Below are positions 26,336 through 36,115 of a stretch of 64,000 nt of DNA, piece after piece (position 1 is the stretch's first letter; the number at the start of each line of letters is the position of its first letter). The position numbers and the translations under genes were made by a program. Below the pieces are notes generated by a model. That model ran no database searches and was not told the origin of the DNA. It worked only from the letters and a program-made list of their open reading frames with translations. Source of the stretch: Legionella gresilensis (GTDB lineage Bacteria; Pseudomonadota; Gammaproteobacteria; Legionellales; Legionellaceae); assembly GCF_900639865.1 (NCBI RefSeq), contig NZ_CAAAHX010000004.1, positions 1 to 64,000 on the forward strand. Direction: 5' to 3'.

Positions 26336-27517
26336 ATGAAAGCACTCTGTTGGCATGGAAAGCACGATGTAAGAGTTGATTCTGTTGACGATCCTAAAAT
26401 ACTTCATGATCGAGACGCCATTGTTCGTATTACAGCAACAGCAATCTGTGGATCTGATTTGCATCTTTATAATGGGATTGTTCCGACTATGGAGTCAGGC
26501 GACATCTTAGGCCATGAATTTATGGGAGAGGTTGTTGAAGTCGGACGCGGTAATACTAAGTTAAGGGTTGGCGATCGTGTCGTTGTACCTTTTACCATTT
26601 CCTGTGGTGAGTGCTTTTTTTGTAAGAAAAGTTTATTTTCCTTATGTGAAAACTCTAATCCTAACGCTGAAATAGCTAAAGAGAGAATGGGACATTCACC
26701 TGCAGGTATATACGGCTATTCACATATGTTAGGTGGGTTTTCTGGTGGGCAAGCAGAATATGCACGCGTTCCCTATGCAGATGTAGGCCCTATTGTTATT
26801 CCTGAAGGCTATAGTGATGAACAGGTTTTATTTTTATCAGATATATTTCCTACTGGTTATATGGCTGCCGAGAATTGCAATATTCAACAAGGAGATACCG
26901 TCGCTATATGGGGTTGCGGGCCTGTGGGACAATTTGCAATTCAGAGTGCTTGGATGCTAGGTGCTGGCCGAGTTATTGCCATTGATTGTGTCCCTGAGCG
27001 CCTAAGCTTAGCCCAAACTTGGGGTAAAGCAGAAACAATTAATTTTGAAGAAAAAGATGTTTATGAAGAACTGATGTCTATGACTAAAGGCTTAGGGCCA
27101 GATGCATGCATCGATGCAGTCGGTACTGAAGCTCACGCAGGACCTAAATTTGATGCTATGATTGATAAAGCAAAACAGGTTTTACATTTAACCTCGGATA
27201 GGCCACGCTGCTTAAGAGAGACAATTATGTGCTGTCGCAAAGGGGGCACTATTTCTATTCCAGGTGTTTATGTTGGTTTTGCAGATAATATTCCTTTAGG
27301 TGCTGCTATGAATAAAGGATTAACCTTTAAGATGGGCCAAACACATGTACAACGTTACTTACCTCTGCTGTTATCAAAAATTATGGATGGTAAAATTGAC
27401 ACAACGAAAGTTATTTCCCATCGAATCACACTTGATGAGGCACCTACTGCTTATGAAAAATTTTGTGAAAAGGAAGATAGCTGTATCAAAGTTGTCATGA
27501 CACCTAATTATCATTAA
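26336..27517 (+). CDS. Zinc-dependent alcohol dehydrogenase (MDR superfamily)
   Basis: 393 residues. Catalytic zinc ligands are in [11 protein letters not shown] and the [12 protein letters not shown] block. The structural-zinc cysteines lie in [15 protein letters not shown]. The nucleotide-binding motif is [13 protein letters not shown]. Overall it resembles the glutathione-independent formaldehyde dehydrogenase-like group, but without the full set of features the substrate is undetermined; it oxidises an alcohol or aldehyde with NAD(P). Cytoplasmic. Preceded by AAAAGGAATTAATT before ATG. A dispersed repeat begins three bases after its stop. Confidence 0.9.
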   Translation: MKALCWHGKHDVRVDSVDDPKILHDRDAIVRITATAICGSDLHLYNGIVPTMESGDILGHEFMGEVVEVGRGNTKLRVGDRVVVPFTISCGECFFCKKSLFSLCENSNPNAEIAKERMGHSPAGIYGYSHMLGGFSGGQAEYARVPYADVGPIVIPEGYSDEQVLFLSDIFPTGYMAAENCNIQQGDTVAIWGCGPVGQFAIQSAWMLGAGRVIAIDCVPERLSLAQTWGKAETINFEEKDVYEELMSMTKGLGPDACIDAVGTEAHAGPKFDAMIDKAKQVLHLTSDRPRCLRETIMCCRKGGTISIPGVYVGFADNIPLGAAMNKGLTFKMGQTHVQRYLPLLLSKIMDGKIDTTKVISHRITLDEAPTAYEKFCEKEDSCIKVVMTPNYH

Positions 27518-27519
27518 TC

Positions 27520-27675
27520 TAACGTGAGTTCGCCATGAAAGAGACGAAGGCTCCTTCATGGCGCTAAACGAACGTTATCCCGTAAAATGCGAAGCATTCA
27601 TACGGGATCCAGATTAAATATAACTAAATTAGACATAAAATATAGCAAATATATTTTATGTCTAATTCACATTAA
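27520..27675 (+). repeat. Three-hairpin repeat, copy 3
   Basis: Complete copy of about 156 bp: TAACGTGAGTTCGCCATGAAAG at the left, hairpin 1 (GCCATGAAAGAG / CTCCTTCATGGC), linker, hairpin 2, hairpin 3 (GACATAAAATATA / TATATTTTATGTC) and the right end AATTCACATTAA. The compensating changes in hairpin 1 (CATGAAAG with CTTCATG, where copy 1 has CATAAAAG with CTTTTATG) keep the stem paired. The flanks share ATTAATCT on both sides, a possible duplicated target. Confidence 0.92.
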
Positions 27676-27790
27676 TCTAAATGATCTGCCCTTTATTATC
27701 CTCGATAAAGGGTAGATTTAAGTGCAACTCTTTAATCCCCTGTTAGCCCAGGTTATACTTCTATAATTAAATTATAAGTTAATTAGCTTA

Positions 27791-28537
27791 ATGATTAAAT
27801 TTTCTACAGGGATGAGCTACCTTTTATTAGGTATGGTAAATTTACCAACAAAGGGACTGAGACGCTTTGTCATCCTACCTATTTTTTTTAATCTTCTTGT
27901 TTTTATTGGCCTTTTTTATCTCCTTTACCATTATCTATTTCCCCTCTCTAATTATTATGTTAATCAGCTACCTTCTTGGTTGAGCTTCTTAAGTACTATT
28001 TTTATGATTTTTTTTATTTTAAGTTGCTTTCTCTTTTTCTTAGCAACATTTACTATCGTATTTAACCTGATTGCTGCGCCTTTTAATGGCATTTTAGCTG
28101 AGCGGGCGCAATATTTATTACGTAACCAAATGATTCCTGAATTAACTTACTCAGAAATCACCGTGCGTACTGTTAAGCGTCAAATGCAATTTATCAGTTA
28201 TTTTTTTCCACGCTTTATTGGCATGTGTTTTCTATTCTTTATCCCTTTTATCCATCCTTTTTTTCCTTTTATTTGGTTTGCATTCAATTCCTGGATCTTA
28301 AGTATGCAATATCAAGATTATGCCATGGATAATAATTTAGTTGATTTCAAAACTATGCGGCAATTAATGAGACAAAATAAAGAAGAATCTTTTGGTTTTG
28401 GCTTTCTAATTAATTGCATTAGCTTCATACCTATTTTAAATATAGTCAGTATGCCTGCTGGCGTCATAGGTGGTGTATTGATGTTTTGTGATAGGCACAG
28501 TCAGAAACTACCGCCTATACTGATTAAAAAACAATAG
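27791..28537 (+). CDS. CysZ/EI24-family inner-membrane protein
   Basis: 248 residues with several hydrophobic segments (about residues 25-50, 65-95, 145-175, 205-235) and the family features GMSYLLLGMVNLPTKGLRRF at the start and NLIAAPFNGILAER in the middle. CysZ moves sulfate into the cytoplasm for cysteine synthesis in enterobacteria; homologues elsewhere are less well defined, so sulfate transport is likely but unproven here. No sulfur genes are adjacent. The gene lies 51 bases upstream of cbpA on the same strand. Confidence 0.85.
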   Translation: MIKFSTGMSYLLLGMVNLPTKGLRRFVILPIFFNLLVFIGLFYLLYHYLFPLSNYYVNQLPSWLSFLSTIFMIFFILSCFLFFLATFTIVFNLIAAPFNGILAERAQYLLRNQMIPELTYSEITVRTVKRQMQFISYFFPRFIGMCFLFFIPFIHPFFPFIWFAFNSWILSMQYQDYAMDNNLVDFKTMRQLMRQNKEESFGFGFLINCISFIPILNIVSMPAGVIGGVLMFCDRHSQKLPPILIKKQ

Positions 28538-28588
28538 GCTTTATTTAAAATAACTTAAAATTAAATACTTATTTTAGTGAAGAAAACC

Positions 28589-29527
28589 ATGGAATATAAA
28601 GACTATTATAAAATAATGGGGCTTGATAGAAATGTAAGCCAAGAAGAAATAAAACGTGCCTATCGAAAACTCGCGCGTAAATATCACCCTGATGTTAGTA
28701 AAGAGCCTAATGCTGAAAGTAAATTTAAAGAACTTGGTGAAGCTTATGAAGTATTAAAAGATCCAGAAAAACGAGCCAAGTATGATCAATTTGGGCAATA
28801 CTGGCAAAATCCTAATGCTGGAGCCGCTGGTGGACCAAGCGAGCAATCAAATTATCAATACTCACACTCCTTTGATCAAGGTAGTGCTGCTGATTTTGAA
28901 GATTTTCTTAGTAGTATTTTTAGGCAGCGTCAGCAACAAGAATACGATTATTTTGAGGAGTCTTTAGATATTCACGCTAAATTAACGATTAGCCTCGAAG
29001 ATAGCTTTCATGGCGCTGAAAAAACGTTACAGTTACAAAAACCTGTTATGGCCCAATCGGGTTGGCCAGAGTATGAAACACGAGCTATCAAAGTAAAGAT
29101 TCCTAAAGGGGTTATAGACAAACAACAAATTCGCTTAAAAGGTCAAGGGAATGAAGGCAGAAAACACCACAAAGGCGATTTATACATCGAAATTAATATT
29201 GCTCCTCATCCTTGGTTTAAATTAGAAAAAAAAGATATTCACTTAGAACTCCCTATAACGCCTTGGGAAGCAACGCTAGGTGCTTCCGTTCAAGTACCAA
29301 CGCTAGGCGGGCTAGTAAGGCTTAAATTACCTAAATTGTCCCAAACTGGAAAACAAATGCGCCTTAAAGGTAGAGGTTTGCCAGGCAATCCGCCAGGTGA
29401 TCAATTAATTAATTTAAAGATTGTTATCCCAACGACAGAGAATAATGAAGTTAATAAACTATATGAGCAGATCGCTGCCTTAACAAAATTTAATCCCCGT
29501 CAAAGTTTAGGAGTAAGTGATGACTAG
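28589..29527 (+). CDS. cbpA: Curved DNA-binding co-chaperone CbpA (DnaJ family)
   Basis: 312 residues from ATG at 28589; a GTG at 28577 is a less likely start. J domain at residues 1-70 with the HPD tripeptide in [10 protein letters not shown], which stimulates DnaK ATPase. A glycine/serine-rich linker follows ([11 protein letters not shown]). No zinc-finger cysteines are present, as expected for CbpA. Two beta-rich peptide-binding domains follow ([38 protein letters not shown] end). CbpA also binds curved DNA in the nucleoid. The adjacent cbpM encodes its specific inhibitor, and the two genes overlap, so they form one operon. Confidence 0.95.
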   Translation: MEYKDYYKIMGLDRNVSQEEIKRAYRKLARKYHPDVSKEPNAESKFKELGEAYEVLKDPEKRAKYDQFGQYWQNPNAGAAGGPSEQSNYQYSHSFDQGSAADFEDFLSSIFRQRQQQEYDYFEESLDIHAKLTISLEDSFHGAEKTLQLQKPVMAQSGWPEYETRAIKVKIPKGVIDKQQIRLKGQGNEGRKHHKGDLYIEINIAPHPWFKLEKKDIHLELPITPWEATLGASVQVPTLGGLVRLKLPKLSQTGKQMRLKGRGLPGNPPGDQLINLKIVIPTTENNEVNKLYEQIAALTKFNPRQSLGVSDD

Positions 29528-29825
29528 AAATCAGAATGCAACTCAATTACCTGAATGTGAGGAGCACTTTTATTTATCTTTACAAGAGATCACCTATTCC
29601 TTTGGGGTTTCACAAGCAACGATTTTAGAAATCATAGATGAAGGAATTATTTCTGCCAAAAAAGATGACCGGGACGAATGGCAATTTGATCATGAAGCTT
29701 TTCGACGTATTCGTACTGTTTTAAAGTTAAATAGGGACTTAGGCGTTAATCTAGCCGGTGCTGGCTTAGCCTTAGAATTATTAACTGAAATTGAACGCTT
29801 ACGACATTTGCTTGAAAGAAAGTAA
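29520..29825 (+). CDS. cbpM: Chaperone modulator CbpM
   Basis: 101 residues. ATG at 29520 has AGGAG seven bases upstream and overlaps the cbpA stop by eight bases; GTG at 29517 is less likely. The protein has the MerR-like helix-turn-helix of the family ([19 protein letters not shown]) and a long C-terminal helix ([36 protein letters not shown]). CbpM binds the J domain of CbpA and blocks its co-chaperone and DNA-binding activity. The gene order cbpA-cbpM is conserved. Confidence 0.92.
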   Translation: MTRNQNATQLPECEEHFYLSLQEITYSFGVSQATILEIIDEGIISAKKDDRDEWQFDHEAFRRIRTVLKLNRDLGVNLAGAGLALELLTEIERLRHLLERK

Positions 29826-29938
29826 TATGAAATTATAATTTTTCGTTTATTGTTGAGTGTTGTTTCCTGCTATTAGTTATTCTCTCTCGCGATAGGTTTT
29901 GCAAACTAGTTTAAGGATTTAAGATAAGGAATTATTGA

Positions 29939-30478
29939 ATGAAAAAAATAACAATTTTAATAAGTTTACTCTTTTTAAATTTAAGTTACGCTGATGAACC
30001 AAAGGATCAAGCGCTTAAAGAATACTGTGAGCAATCAAGTGGCCAAGTTGAACGTATGCCAGCTCAATTTAGTACTAAAACCGGTTTAGTAGAAGGGTTT
30101 AGTAAAGATTTTTGTACGTTCAAAATCGATGGCGGTTTTATTGCTGTAGGTTTAGCAACGTTTGCATCAACAGCGCCTAATATCGCAGCAACTTTAATTA
30201 AACAATTACCGCCTATCTCGCACGACTCGCCCCTATTTAAAGGCAAATACGAAAATCCTTCCCTTAATTTTTGTAAAAATATAGGCGGAGCCAGTATTGC
30301 ATTTCTTGCTAATGGCGGTTTTAGTAATGCATTAGGACAGACAGATATTTGCGTTTTTGGCGATGGTTCAATGGTAAGTGGATGGTCGTTAATTTATATT
30401 GCTAACGGTAGAAAAGGATACTATCTGGTAAGAGATAAGATAAAAGCCGAACCTTTAGCTATTAAAATTCCTAGTTAG
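29939..30478 (+). CDS. Exported protein with two DUF333-like modules
   Basis: 179 residues. A signal peptide (MKKITILISLLFLNLSYADE) is followed by two similar halves. Each has a cysteine opening, a GG or SGQ turn and a second cysteine before F/D-G: EYCEQSSGQVER..DFCTFKIDGGFIAV and NFCKNIGGASIAF..DICVFGDGSMVSGWSLIY. The pattern resembles the small DUF333 (hemolysin-like lipoprotein) domain, in which the two cysteines probably form a disulfide. The second half matches better. Located in the periplasm or outside; no lipobox cysteine after the signal. Function unknown. A solo hairpin lies after it. Confidence 0.7.
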   Translation: MKKITILISLLFLNLSYADEPKDQALKEYCEQSSGQVERMPAQFSTKTGLVEGFSKDFCTFKIDGGFIAVGLATFASTAPNIAATLIKQLPPISHDSPLFKGKYENPSLNFCKNIGGASIAFLANGGFSNALGQTDICVFGDGSMVSGWSLIYIANGRKGYYLVRDKIKAEPLAIKIPS

Positions 30479-30511
30479 GATTAAAACCTAGATTAGTCTG
30501 GTTCATTTAGT

Positions 30512-30542
30512 GCCATAAAAGAAAAGTAGATTCTTTTATGGC
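30512..30542 (+). terminator. Solo hairpin 1 of the dispersed repeat, probable terminator
   Basis: GCCATAAAAGAA / TTCTTTTATGGC form a perfect 12-bp stem with a seven-base loop. It is almost identical to hairpin 1 of the 157-bp repeat family but has no other part of that element. It lies between two convergent genes. Confidence 0.75.
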
Positions 30543-30563
30543 AAAATAAGTCTAGTTTAACTG

Positions 30564-30842
30564 TTATCGCTCATCACATACTGTATAGTATCCATGTCGG
30601 TATGGATTACTACGAGCTCTAAATATGTAATCGCGGCAAGATTGACCCCGCTCATCACGATAGCGCTTATCTAGGCGAAAAGCAAAATCATTAAAATTCA
30701 TATCCTGTTGCCATTCCCGTTCTTGACGAGCACGGTCTTGAGCATCCATCTTGTTTAAGTACTTACTAAGCTTACTAGCATAACCAATAGATACAAAAAG
30801 AGTTGCTAGAAAAGCCACAAGAAAAATAAATTTTTTAGCCAT
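30564..30842 (-). CDS. Small exported hypothetical protein
   Basis: 92 residues. An N-terminal signal peptide or anchor (MAKKFIFLVAFLATLFVSIG) is followed by a highly charged, arginine-rich helix (MDAQDRARQEREWQQDMNFN) and a C-terminal segment with two cysteines (GQSCRDYIFRARSN, YTVCDER) that may form a disulfide. Not recognised. The ATG is preceded by AAGAG. It is convergent with the DUF333-like gene. Confidence 0.65.
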   Translation of the reverse strand: MAKKFIFLVAFLATLFVSIGYASKLSKYLNKMDAQDRARQEREWQQDMNFNDFAFRLDKRYRDERGQSCRDYIFRARSNPYRHGYYTVCDER

Positions 30843-31169
30843 AATACTCTTAATTAAAACAACAGAGCCAATATTAAAACATAAAAATAAAATTTAAACA
30901 AATTGCCTCCACCTATGCCTACTTGCTACGGCTTGTCTGCTGGATCTAGTGAGGTTGCAAAATTATGGATTCTGCAAACAAGTCATGGAATGTAGCAGAA
31001 ATAGAATAACGTAGGTAAAATTAAATAAGTGGTAATTTACATTGATATGCTAAACAAAGTGCAACCCAACAATTATGAGTATAATTACATGCCTTAAGAC
31101 TGAAACTGTTGGTGGGCTGCGCTATGCTTAGCCCAACCTTATGCTGATATAGTCTTTAAAATTTAATCT
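30843..31169. other. Intergenic with a terminator-like hairpin
   Basis: No gene seen. Near the thyA end, GTTGGTGGGCT..AGCCCAAC (31108-31138) makes a stem around GCGCTATGCTT; such GGGCTGCGCTATGCTTAGCCC hairpins recur in many gammaproteobacterial genomes and probably terminate the thyA transcript. The block 30905-31015 has loose inverted similarity between its ends and may be another decayed repeat. Confidence 0.5.
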
Positions 31170-31964
31170 CTATACTGCGATAGGCGCTTTTATAGTAGGA
31201 TGTGATTGATAATTTTTAAAACTAAAATCTTCAAATTTATAATCAAATAAGGATTGGGGACGACGATGAATAACTAGTTCGGGCAAGGGAAATGGCTCTC
31301 TTCCTAACTGAATCTGAGCTTGCTCTAAATGGTTTGTATATAGATGGCAATCACCACCAGTCCAAACAAAATCGCCTACATCAAGATTGCATTGTTGAGC
31401 AATCATATAAGTTAATAATGAATAAGAGGCAATATTAAAGGGAACACCTAAAAAGACATCAGCAGAACGTTGATATAACTGACAAGACAATTTCCCTTGT
31501 GCAACATAAAATTGAAATAAAGCATGACAAGGCATTAGAGCCATTTTATCTAACTCACCCACGTTCCACGCACTGACAATAAGACGTCTTGAATCAGGAT
31601 TTGTTTTAATCTGCTCTAAGAGTTCAGCTAATTGATCAATAGTACGACCGTCAGAAGTTGGCCAACTACGCCATTGTCGACCATAAACGGGACCTAGATT
31701 ACCTTGCTCATCAGCCCACTCATCCCAGATAGTAACACCATTTTCATTTAAATAAGCGGTATTTGTATCACCACGCAAAAACCACAGCAATTCATGAATA
31801 ATACTGCGCACATGCAATTTTTTGGTAGTTACTAAAGGAAATCCGGCCGCTAAATTAAAACGCATCTGATAGCCAAAAACAGATAATGTACCGGTGCCTG
31901 TTCGATCTGATTTCTCAATCCCGTGTTGTAAAATATGTTTTAATAACGCTAAATATGTTTGCAT
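31170..31964 (-). CDS. thyA: Thymidylate synthase
   Basis: 264 residues, exactly the length of E. coli ThyA. It methylates dUMP to dTMP using 5,10-methylene-tetrahydrofolate. The catalytic cysteine is in [30 protein letters not shown] and the C-terminal [13 protein letters not shown] are fully conserved. The start overlaps the end of lgt by 16 bases, the standard lgt-thyA pair of gammaproteobacteria. Confidence 0.98.
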   Translation of the reverse strand: MQTYLALLKHILQHGIEKSDRTGTGTLSVFGYQMRFNLAAGFPLVTTKKLHVRSIIHELLWFLRGDTNTAYLNENGVTIWDEWADEQGNLGPVYGRQWRSWPTSDGRTIDQLAELLEQIKTNPDSRRLIVSAWNVGELDKMALMPCHALFQFYVAQGKLSCQLYQRSADVFLGVPFNIASYSLLTYMIAQQCNLDVGDFVWTGGDCHLYTNHLEQAQIQLGREPFPLPELVIHRRPQSLFDYKFEDFSFKNYQSHPTIKAPIAV

Positions 31965-32731
31965 CGTCTATTCCACCATAACCAAAATCCTGCAGCAAGC
32001 ATGGGAATGGATAATAACTGCCCCATGGTCAGCCAATTAAATGCAAGAAACCCGACTTGAACATCCGGTTCTCGGAAAAACTCGATAATTAAACGACTGC
32101 AAGCATATCCAATTAAAAAAATAGCTGATACGCAGCCATGGGGCCTTGGTTTTGCAGCATACCACCAAACTAAAACAAATAGTGCAATGCCTTCCAAGCC
32201 AAATTCATAAAGTTGAGAGGGGTGTCGAGGTAACCCATCTGAATGTGGAAAAATCATAGCCCAAGGAGCATCAGTTACGCGTCCCCACAACTCACCATTA
32301 ATAAAATTCCCTAATCGACCAGCAGCAAGTCCTAAAGGTACCAAAGGTGCTACAAAATCGCCGACCTCTAAAAATGACTTCTTTATTTTACGGGAATACA
32401 AAATTAGAGCCACAGCAACACCTAATAGTCCACCGTGAAAAGCCATTCCGCCTTCCCATAATTTAAAAAATATTAAGGGATCACTCATAAATTGGTGGGT
32501 GCTATAAAATAACATGTACCCTAATCTACCACCTAAAATAACGCCTAGAGCAGCATAAAAGATTAGATCGCTTATTTGTTCACTTGTCCAATTTAAATGG
32601 TAACGTTTAACACGCCAATGAGCTAAACCCCAGGCCGCTGTAATACCAAACAAATACATTAAGCCATACCAATGTACTTTTAATGGTCCAATAGAAAATG
32701 CAACTGGATCAATAGCAGGATAAGTGAGCAT
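31949..32731 (-). CDS. lgt: Prolipoprotein diacylglyceryl transferase
   Basis: 260 residues of an inner-membrane enzyme with about seven hydrophobic segments. It transfers diacylglyceryl from phosphatidylglycerol to the lipobox cysteine of prolipoproteins, the first step of lipoprotein maturation. The family signature [16 protein letters not shown] is intact and the conserved HGGLLG and RHPSQLYE motifs are visible. It is linked to thyA by overlap. A dispersed repeat separates it from the upstream TauE gene. Confidence 0.97.
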   Translation of the reverse strand: MLTYPAIDPVAFSIGPLKVHWYGLMYLFGITAAWGLAHWRVKRYHLNWTSEQISDLIFYAALGVILGGRLGYMLFYSTHQFMSDPLIFFKLWEGGMAFHGGLLGVAVALILYSRKIKKSFLEVGDFVAPLVPLGLAAGRLGNFINGELWGRVTDAPWAMIFPHSDGLPRHPSQLYEFGLEGIALFVLVWWYAAKPRPHGCVSAIFLIGYACSRLIIEFFREPDVQVGFLAFNWLTMGQLLSIPMLAAGFWLWWNRRCKHI

Positions 32732-32812
32732 ATTCTTACCTCAAGTTATTTGCAGAATTTTGCCAAATTGCCGGTAAAACTAATTACCTCTTTAAAATAT
32801 CTAGGGTTAAAT

Positions 32813-32956
32813 AGAGCTCTCGCATAACCTGCATCTTTTACTTTATTGCTGCGTTGCAAATGTTTCTGCGGTGCTCATTTACTCTCTGTAAACTCTGCTC
32901 CTCAAAACCTTTGCGCCTTGCACTAAAGTAAAATCTACAGGTTATGTAAGAGCTCT
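32813..32956. repeat. Second dispersed repeat family, copy B3
   Basis: 144 bp with about 30-bp imperfect inverted ends: AGAGCTCTCGCATAACCTG at left, CAGGTTATGTAAGAGCTCT at right, then TTTTACTTTA pairing with TAAAGTAAAA. The interior has GCGTTGCAAATG, GCTCATTTACTCTCTGTAAA and TTTGCGCCTTG, loosely shared with copies B1 and B2. It splits the old ptsP-lgt neighbourhood between TauE and lgt. Confidence 0.8.
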
Positions 32957-33014
32957 AATATTTACATATTAAAAACTAAATAACGCTAATATTATTAATT
33001 ATGACGCAATAAAA

Positions 33015-33821
33015 CTACAATGCTAACTGGATACTTGTTATAAGTAAAATTATTATAAAAACATATTCTAAATGTTTTTGAGAAAGAAGATAAGTCAGTT
33101 TCGCTCCCCAGAAAGCACTAAAAATACTAGGCAAGGCAATACATAATACTGCGGGCCAATAAACATAACCTGTACTATAAGCTGGAAGTGCTACTTCAGA
33201 AAAACCAATTACTATAAACATAATAGTGCCAACAACAGCGGCAGTCATAATACATAAAGCGGCTATAGGGGTGATTTTTTTTATATTTAAGCCACAGTAA
33301 GAAAGATATGGAATAATAAGTACACCACCGCCAATACCTAATAAACCAGAAATTAGGCCAATGAAAAAACTAATTAAAATATTTAAGGCAGTATGTGGAT
33401 AGTGTGGTGTAGGTTGACTGAGTTTAAAGTTAAATATTCTCTCTATAGCAATAAGTAATAGAAAAAAAGCGAGTATTCTTTCTAACCAAATAACCGGTAA
33501 ATAATTAGATAACATAACGCCAACAAAGGCGCCAATAAAAATACCTGGTGCTAGCTTAAGAAAAGCCGACCATAAAATTGTACCTTGTCGATAATGCGCC
33601 CGTACCGTCGCTTGGGAAATGAATAGAATAATTGCAAGAGAGGTGCCTGTCGCTAAATGAATAGCTAAGTCTGCAGGCATTTTGCCTATGTATTGGAAAA
33701 TAAAGAGTAAAGCAGGCACAATAATAATTCCGCCGCCAATACCTATCATGCCTGACATTAAACCGGCGACAATACCAGTAAGACTATAGAGAGCGCCAGT
33801 TAAAAAAGTCATCAATATCAT
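33015..33821 (-). CDS. TauE/SafE-family membrane permease
   Basis: 268 residues with about eight hydrophobic segments. The two-fold repeat typical of this family is visible in GMIGIGGGIIIVPALLF and GLLGIGGGVLIIPYLSYCG. Members export sulfite, sulfoacetate or related anions, but the substrate here is not known. ATG overlaps the ptsP stop by one base (TAATG), so it is translated with ptsP. In the common gene order rppH-ptsP-lgt-thyA this gene is an addition. Confidence 0.88.
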   Translation of the reverse strand: MILMTFLTGALYSLTGIVAGLMSGMIGIGGGIIIVPALLFIFQYIGKMPADLAIHLATGTSLAIILFISQATVRAHYRQGTILWSAFLKLAPGIFIGAFVGVMLSNYLPVIWLERILAFFLLLIAIERIFNFKLSQPTPHYPHTALNILISFFIGLISGLLGIGGGVLIIPYLSYCGLNIKKITPIAALCIMTAAVVGTIMFIVIGFSEVALPAYSTGYVYWPAVLCIALPSIFSAFWGAKLTYLLSQKHLEYVFIIILLITSIQLAL

Positions 33822-36115
33822 TATATTCTGCCAGCTCTAATTAAGCCACCTAGACCCTCATCTTCTAATGCTTTTTGTAAATAAAGTCTAATTTCAACAG
33901 CATGTTCTAATTCTAATACATCAGCAAGTACTTTTCGTGCTTTGGCCAAAGAGATATTACGAACTACCCATTTTACCCGAGGTAGGCTTGTTGAATTCAT
34001 ACTTAACGTATCAAAACCCATAGCGATTAGTAAAACTACCGCCAATGGATCGCTAGCCATTTCTCCACAGATACTTACTTCTATTCCGGCTGCATGCCCT
34101 CCTTCTACAATCTTAATAAGAGACCGTAACATTGCGGGGTGAAATGAATCATATATATTAGCTACGCGAGAATTATTCCTATCAACAGCTAATAAATATT
34201 GCGTTAAATCATTACTTCCTACCGAAATAAAATCAACACGCTTAGCTAAATCTTTTGCCAAATAAACAGCCGCCGGTACTTCAATCATTACACCTAATTT
34301 AGGTTTCTCAATTACACAGCCTTCTTCTAGTAATTCTTGAAATGCTTGTTCAATCAATAATGCAGCTTCTTCAACTTCACTTAAACTGGTAATCATAGGC
34401 AGCATAATACGCAGATTATTTAAATCTACACTGGCTCGCATCATAGCACGGACTTGAATTAGAAAAACATCAGGATGGTCAAGAGTTACTCTTATACCGC
34501 GCCAACCTAAATAAGGATTATCTTCCTTTACAGGAAAATAAGGTAAAATTTTATCACCGCCAATATCTAAAGTACGCATAGTTACCAATCTGGGCGCAAA
34601 GGCTTTTAATATTTGACGATAGATAATATGCTGTTCATCCTCTGAAGGAAAACGATCACGGCTCATAAAAGGCACTTCAGAACGATAAAGACCTACCCCT
34701 TCTGCCCCAACGCTCATGGACAGCCCGGCATCCATGGCTAATCCAGTATTAACCTGTAATGAAATTTTAAAATTATCAAGTGTTTCTGCAGGTTTATCTC
34801 GTAAGCTTTCTAGGCTTTGATTTAATTCTAACTCTTCACGAGCTAGTTTCTTAAATTCAGCAAGTAAAGCGCGTGAGGGGGAAACATAAATATGGCCTAA
34901 GAAGCCATCAACAATAACAGCTCGATTAGATAACGTTTCTAATTTAAGCCCACGTACACCCATAATGGTAGGCACACCTAAAGCACGAGCTAAGATAGCC
35001 ACATGCGAATTATTCGAGCCTTTAGCCGAAACAATACCTACTAACTGTCCTTCAGGTACTTCAGCTAAGACAGATGCTGTAATTTCTTCACCAACTAAAA
35101 TTGTGCGTCTCGGATAGGTAATTTCTATCCGCTGGGAAAGTTGTAATTCAGCTAGTACTCGTCGCCCTAAATCTCTAAAATCGCTTGCCCGCTCTTGTAA
35201 ATATTCATCTTCCATGCTTTCAAATTGCTGCACATGTTTACGTATAACAACGGATAAAGCAGCTTGAGCACTTAATTTTTCAGCTTGAATAACAGTGATG
35301 ACCTCTGCACCTAAACTGTCTTTATCTAAGATGCGAATATAAACATCAAATAAGGCCTGCTCGTCCTCTGCAACGGTTGCTTTCATACGCCTACTTAGAC
35401 GTTGCATATCTTCACGAGCTGATTGAAGCGCTTTTAAAAAAATGTCTATTTCATCTTCAATGTCCTCAACCGTATGACGTGGTACAGAATCAATATCTGC
35501 AGGCGCATAAATAACGACAGCGCGTCCAATACCTACTCCAGGCACACAGCCAATTCCTGATAACGCTATATGAGCAGGTAGATCTGTTCTTTTTGCCCCT
35601 AAAGGCTTTGGCTGGGTTAATTGAGCTAGTTCCCCTGTTGCTTCAGCATGGGCAATAATTCCACCTAATTGTGCTGCCAAAGTAATTAAGAACGCTTCTT
35701 CTGCATCATCAAAATAACGCTGTTCTATTTGTTGTACGGTAATAACGCCATAGAGCTTACGATGCTGAATAATAGGAACGCCTAAAAAAGCGTTTAGATG
35801 TTCCTCACCTAAAAGAGGGTTTTTATGAAATTCAGAATGCAAATGCGCATCAATAATATTAATAGGTTCTTCACGCCTACCAACTAGCCCAATAATACCA
35901 CTATCTAAACCTACTCTAACTTTAGACTCAGCATATTTATTCAAGCCTTCGGTTGCAATTAAAACATATTCAGCATGTTTATTGTCTATCAAATAAACAG
36001 ACACAGCATCTGCGGCTAAAGCCTTATGCAAACGCTGCACGAGAATAGCTAAAGCCTCAGATAAATGATTAGCGGTTGTAACATCCTGTACAATTCGTTT
36101 TAAAATTTTTAACAT
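33821..36115 (-). CDS. ptsP: PEP-protein phosphotransferase of the nitrogen PTS (EI-Ntr)
   Basis: 764 residues. Order: an N-terminal GAF domain (about residues 5-150, QAEKLHKALAA-type start and LGVPIIQHRKLYGVITVQ), the PEP-utilising N domain, the phospho-histidine swivel domain with GSNNSHVAILARALGVPTIMG near residue 370, and the TIM-barrel PEP-binding domain (DIGGDKILPYF, IMLPMI, DFISVGSNDLTQY, CGEMASDP). It passes phosphate from PEP to NPr and EIIA-Ntr, controlling potassium, nitrogen and virulence-related responses rather than sugar uptake. It starts directly after the rppH stop (TAA-ATG). Confidence 0.97.
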   Translation of the reverse strand: MLKILKRIVQDVTTANHLSEALAILVQRLHKALAADAVSVYLIDNKHAEYVLIATEGLNKYAESKVRVGLDSGIIGLVGRREEPINIIDAHLHSEFHKNPLLGEEHLNAFLGVPIIQHRKLYGVITVQQIEQRYFDDAEEAFLITLAAQLGGIIAHAEATGELAQLTQPKPLGAKRTDLPAHIALSGIGCVPGVGIGRAVVIYAPADIDSVPRHTVEDIEDEIDIFLKALQSAREDMQRLSRRMKATVAEDEQALFDVYIRILDKDSLGAEVITVIQAEKLSAQAALSVVIRKHVQQFESMEDEYLQERASDFRDLGRRVLAELQLSQRIEITYPRRTILVGEEITASVLAEVPEGQLVGIVSAKGSNNSHVAILARALGVPTIMGVRGLKLETLSNRAVIVDGFLGHIYVSPSRALLAEFKKLAREELELNQSLESLRDKPAETLDNFKISLQVNTGLAMDAGLSMSVGAEGVGLYRSEVPFMSRDRFPSEDEQHIIYRQILKAFAPRLVTMRTLDIGGDKILPYFPVKEDNPYLGWRGIRVTLDHPDVFLIQVRAMMRASVDLNNLRIMLPMITSLSEVEEAALLIEQAFQELLEEGCVIEKPKLGVMIEVPAAVYLAKDLAKRVDFISVGSNDLTQYLLAVDRNNSRVANIYDSFHPAMLRSLIKIVEGGHAAGIEVSICGEMASDPLAVVLLIAMGFDTLSMNSTSLPRVKWVVRNISLAKARKVLADVLELEHAVEIRLYLQKALEDEGLGGLIRAGRI

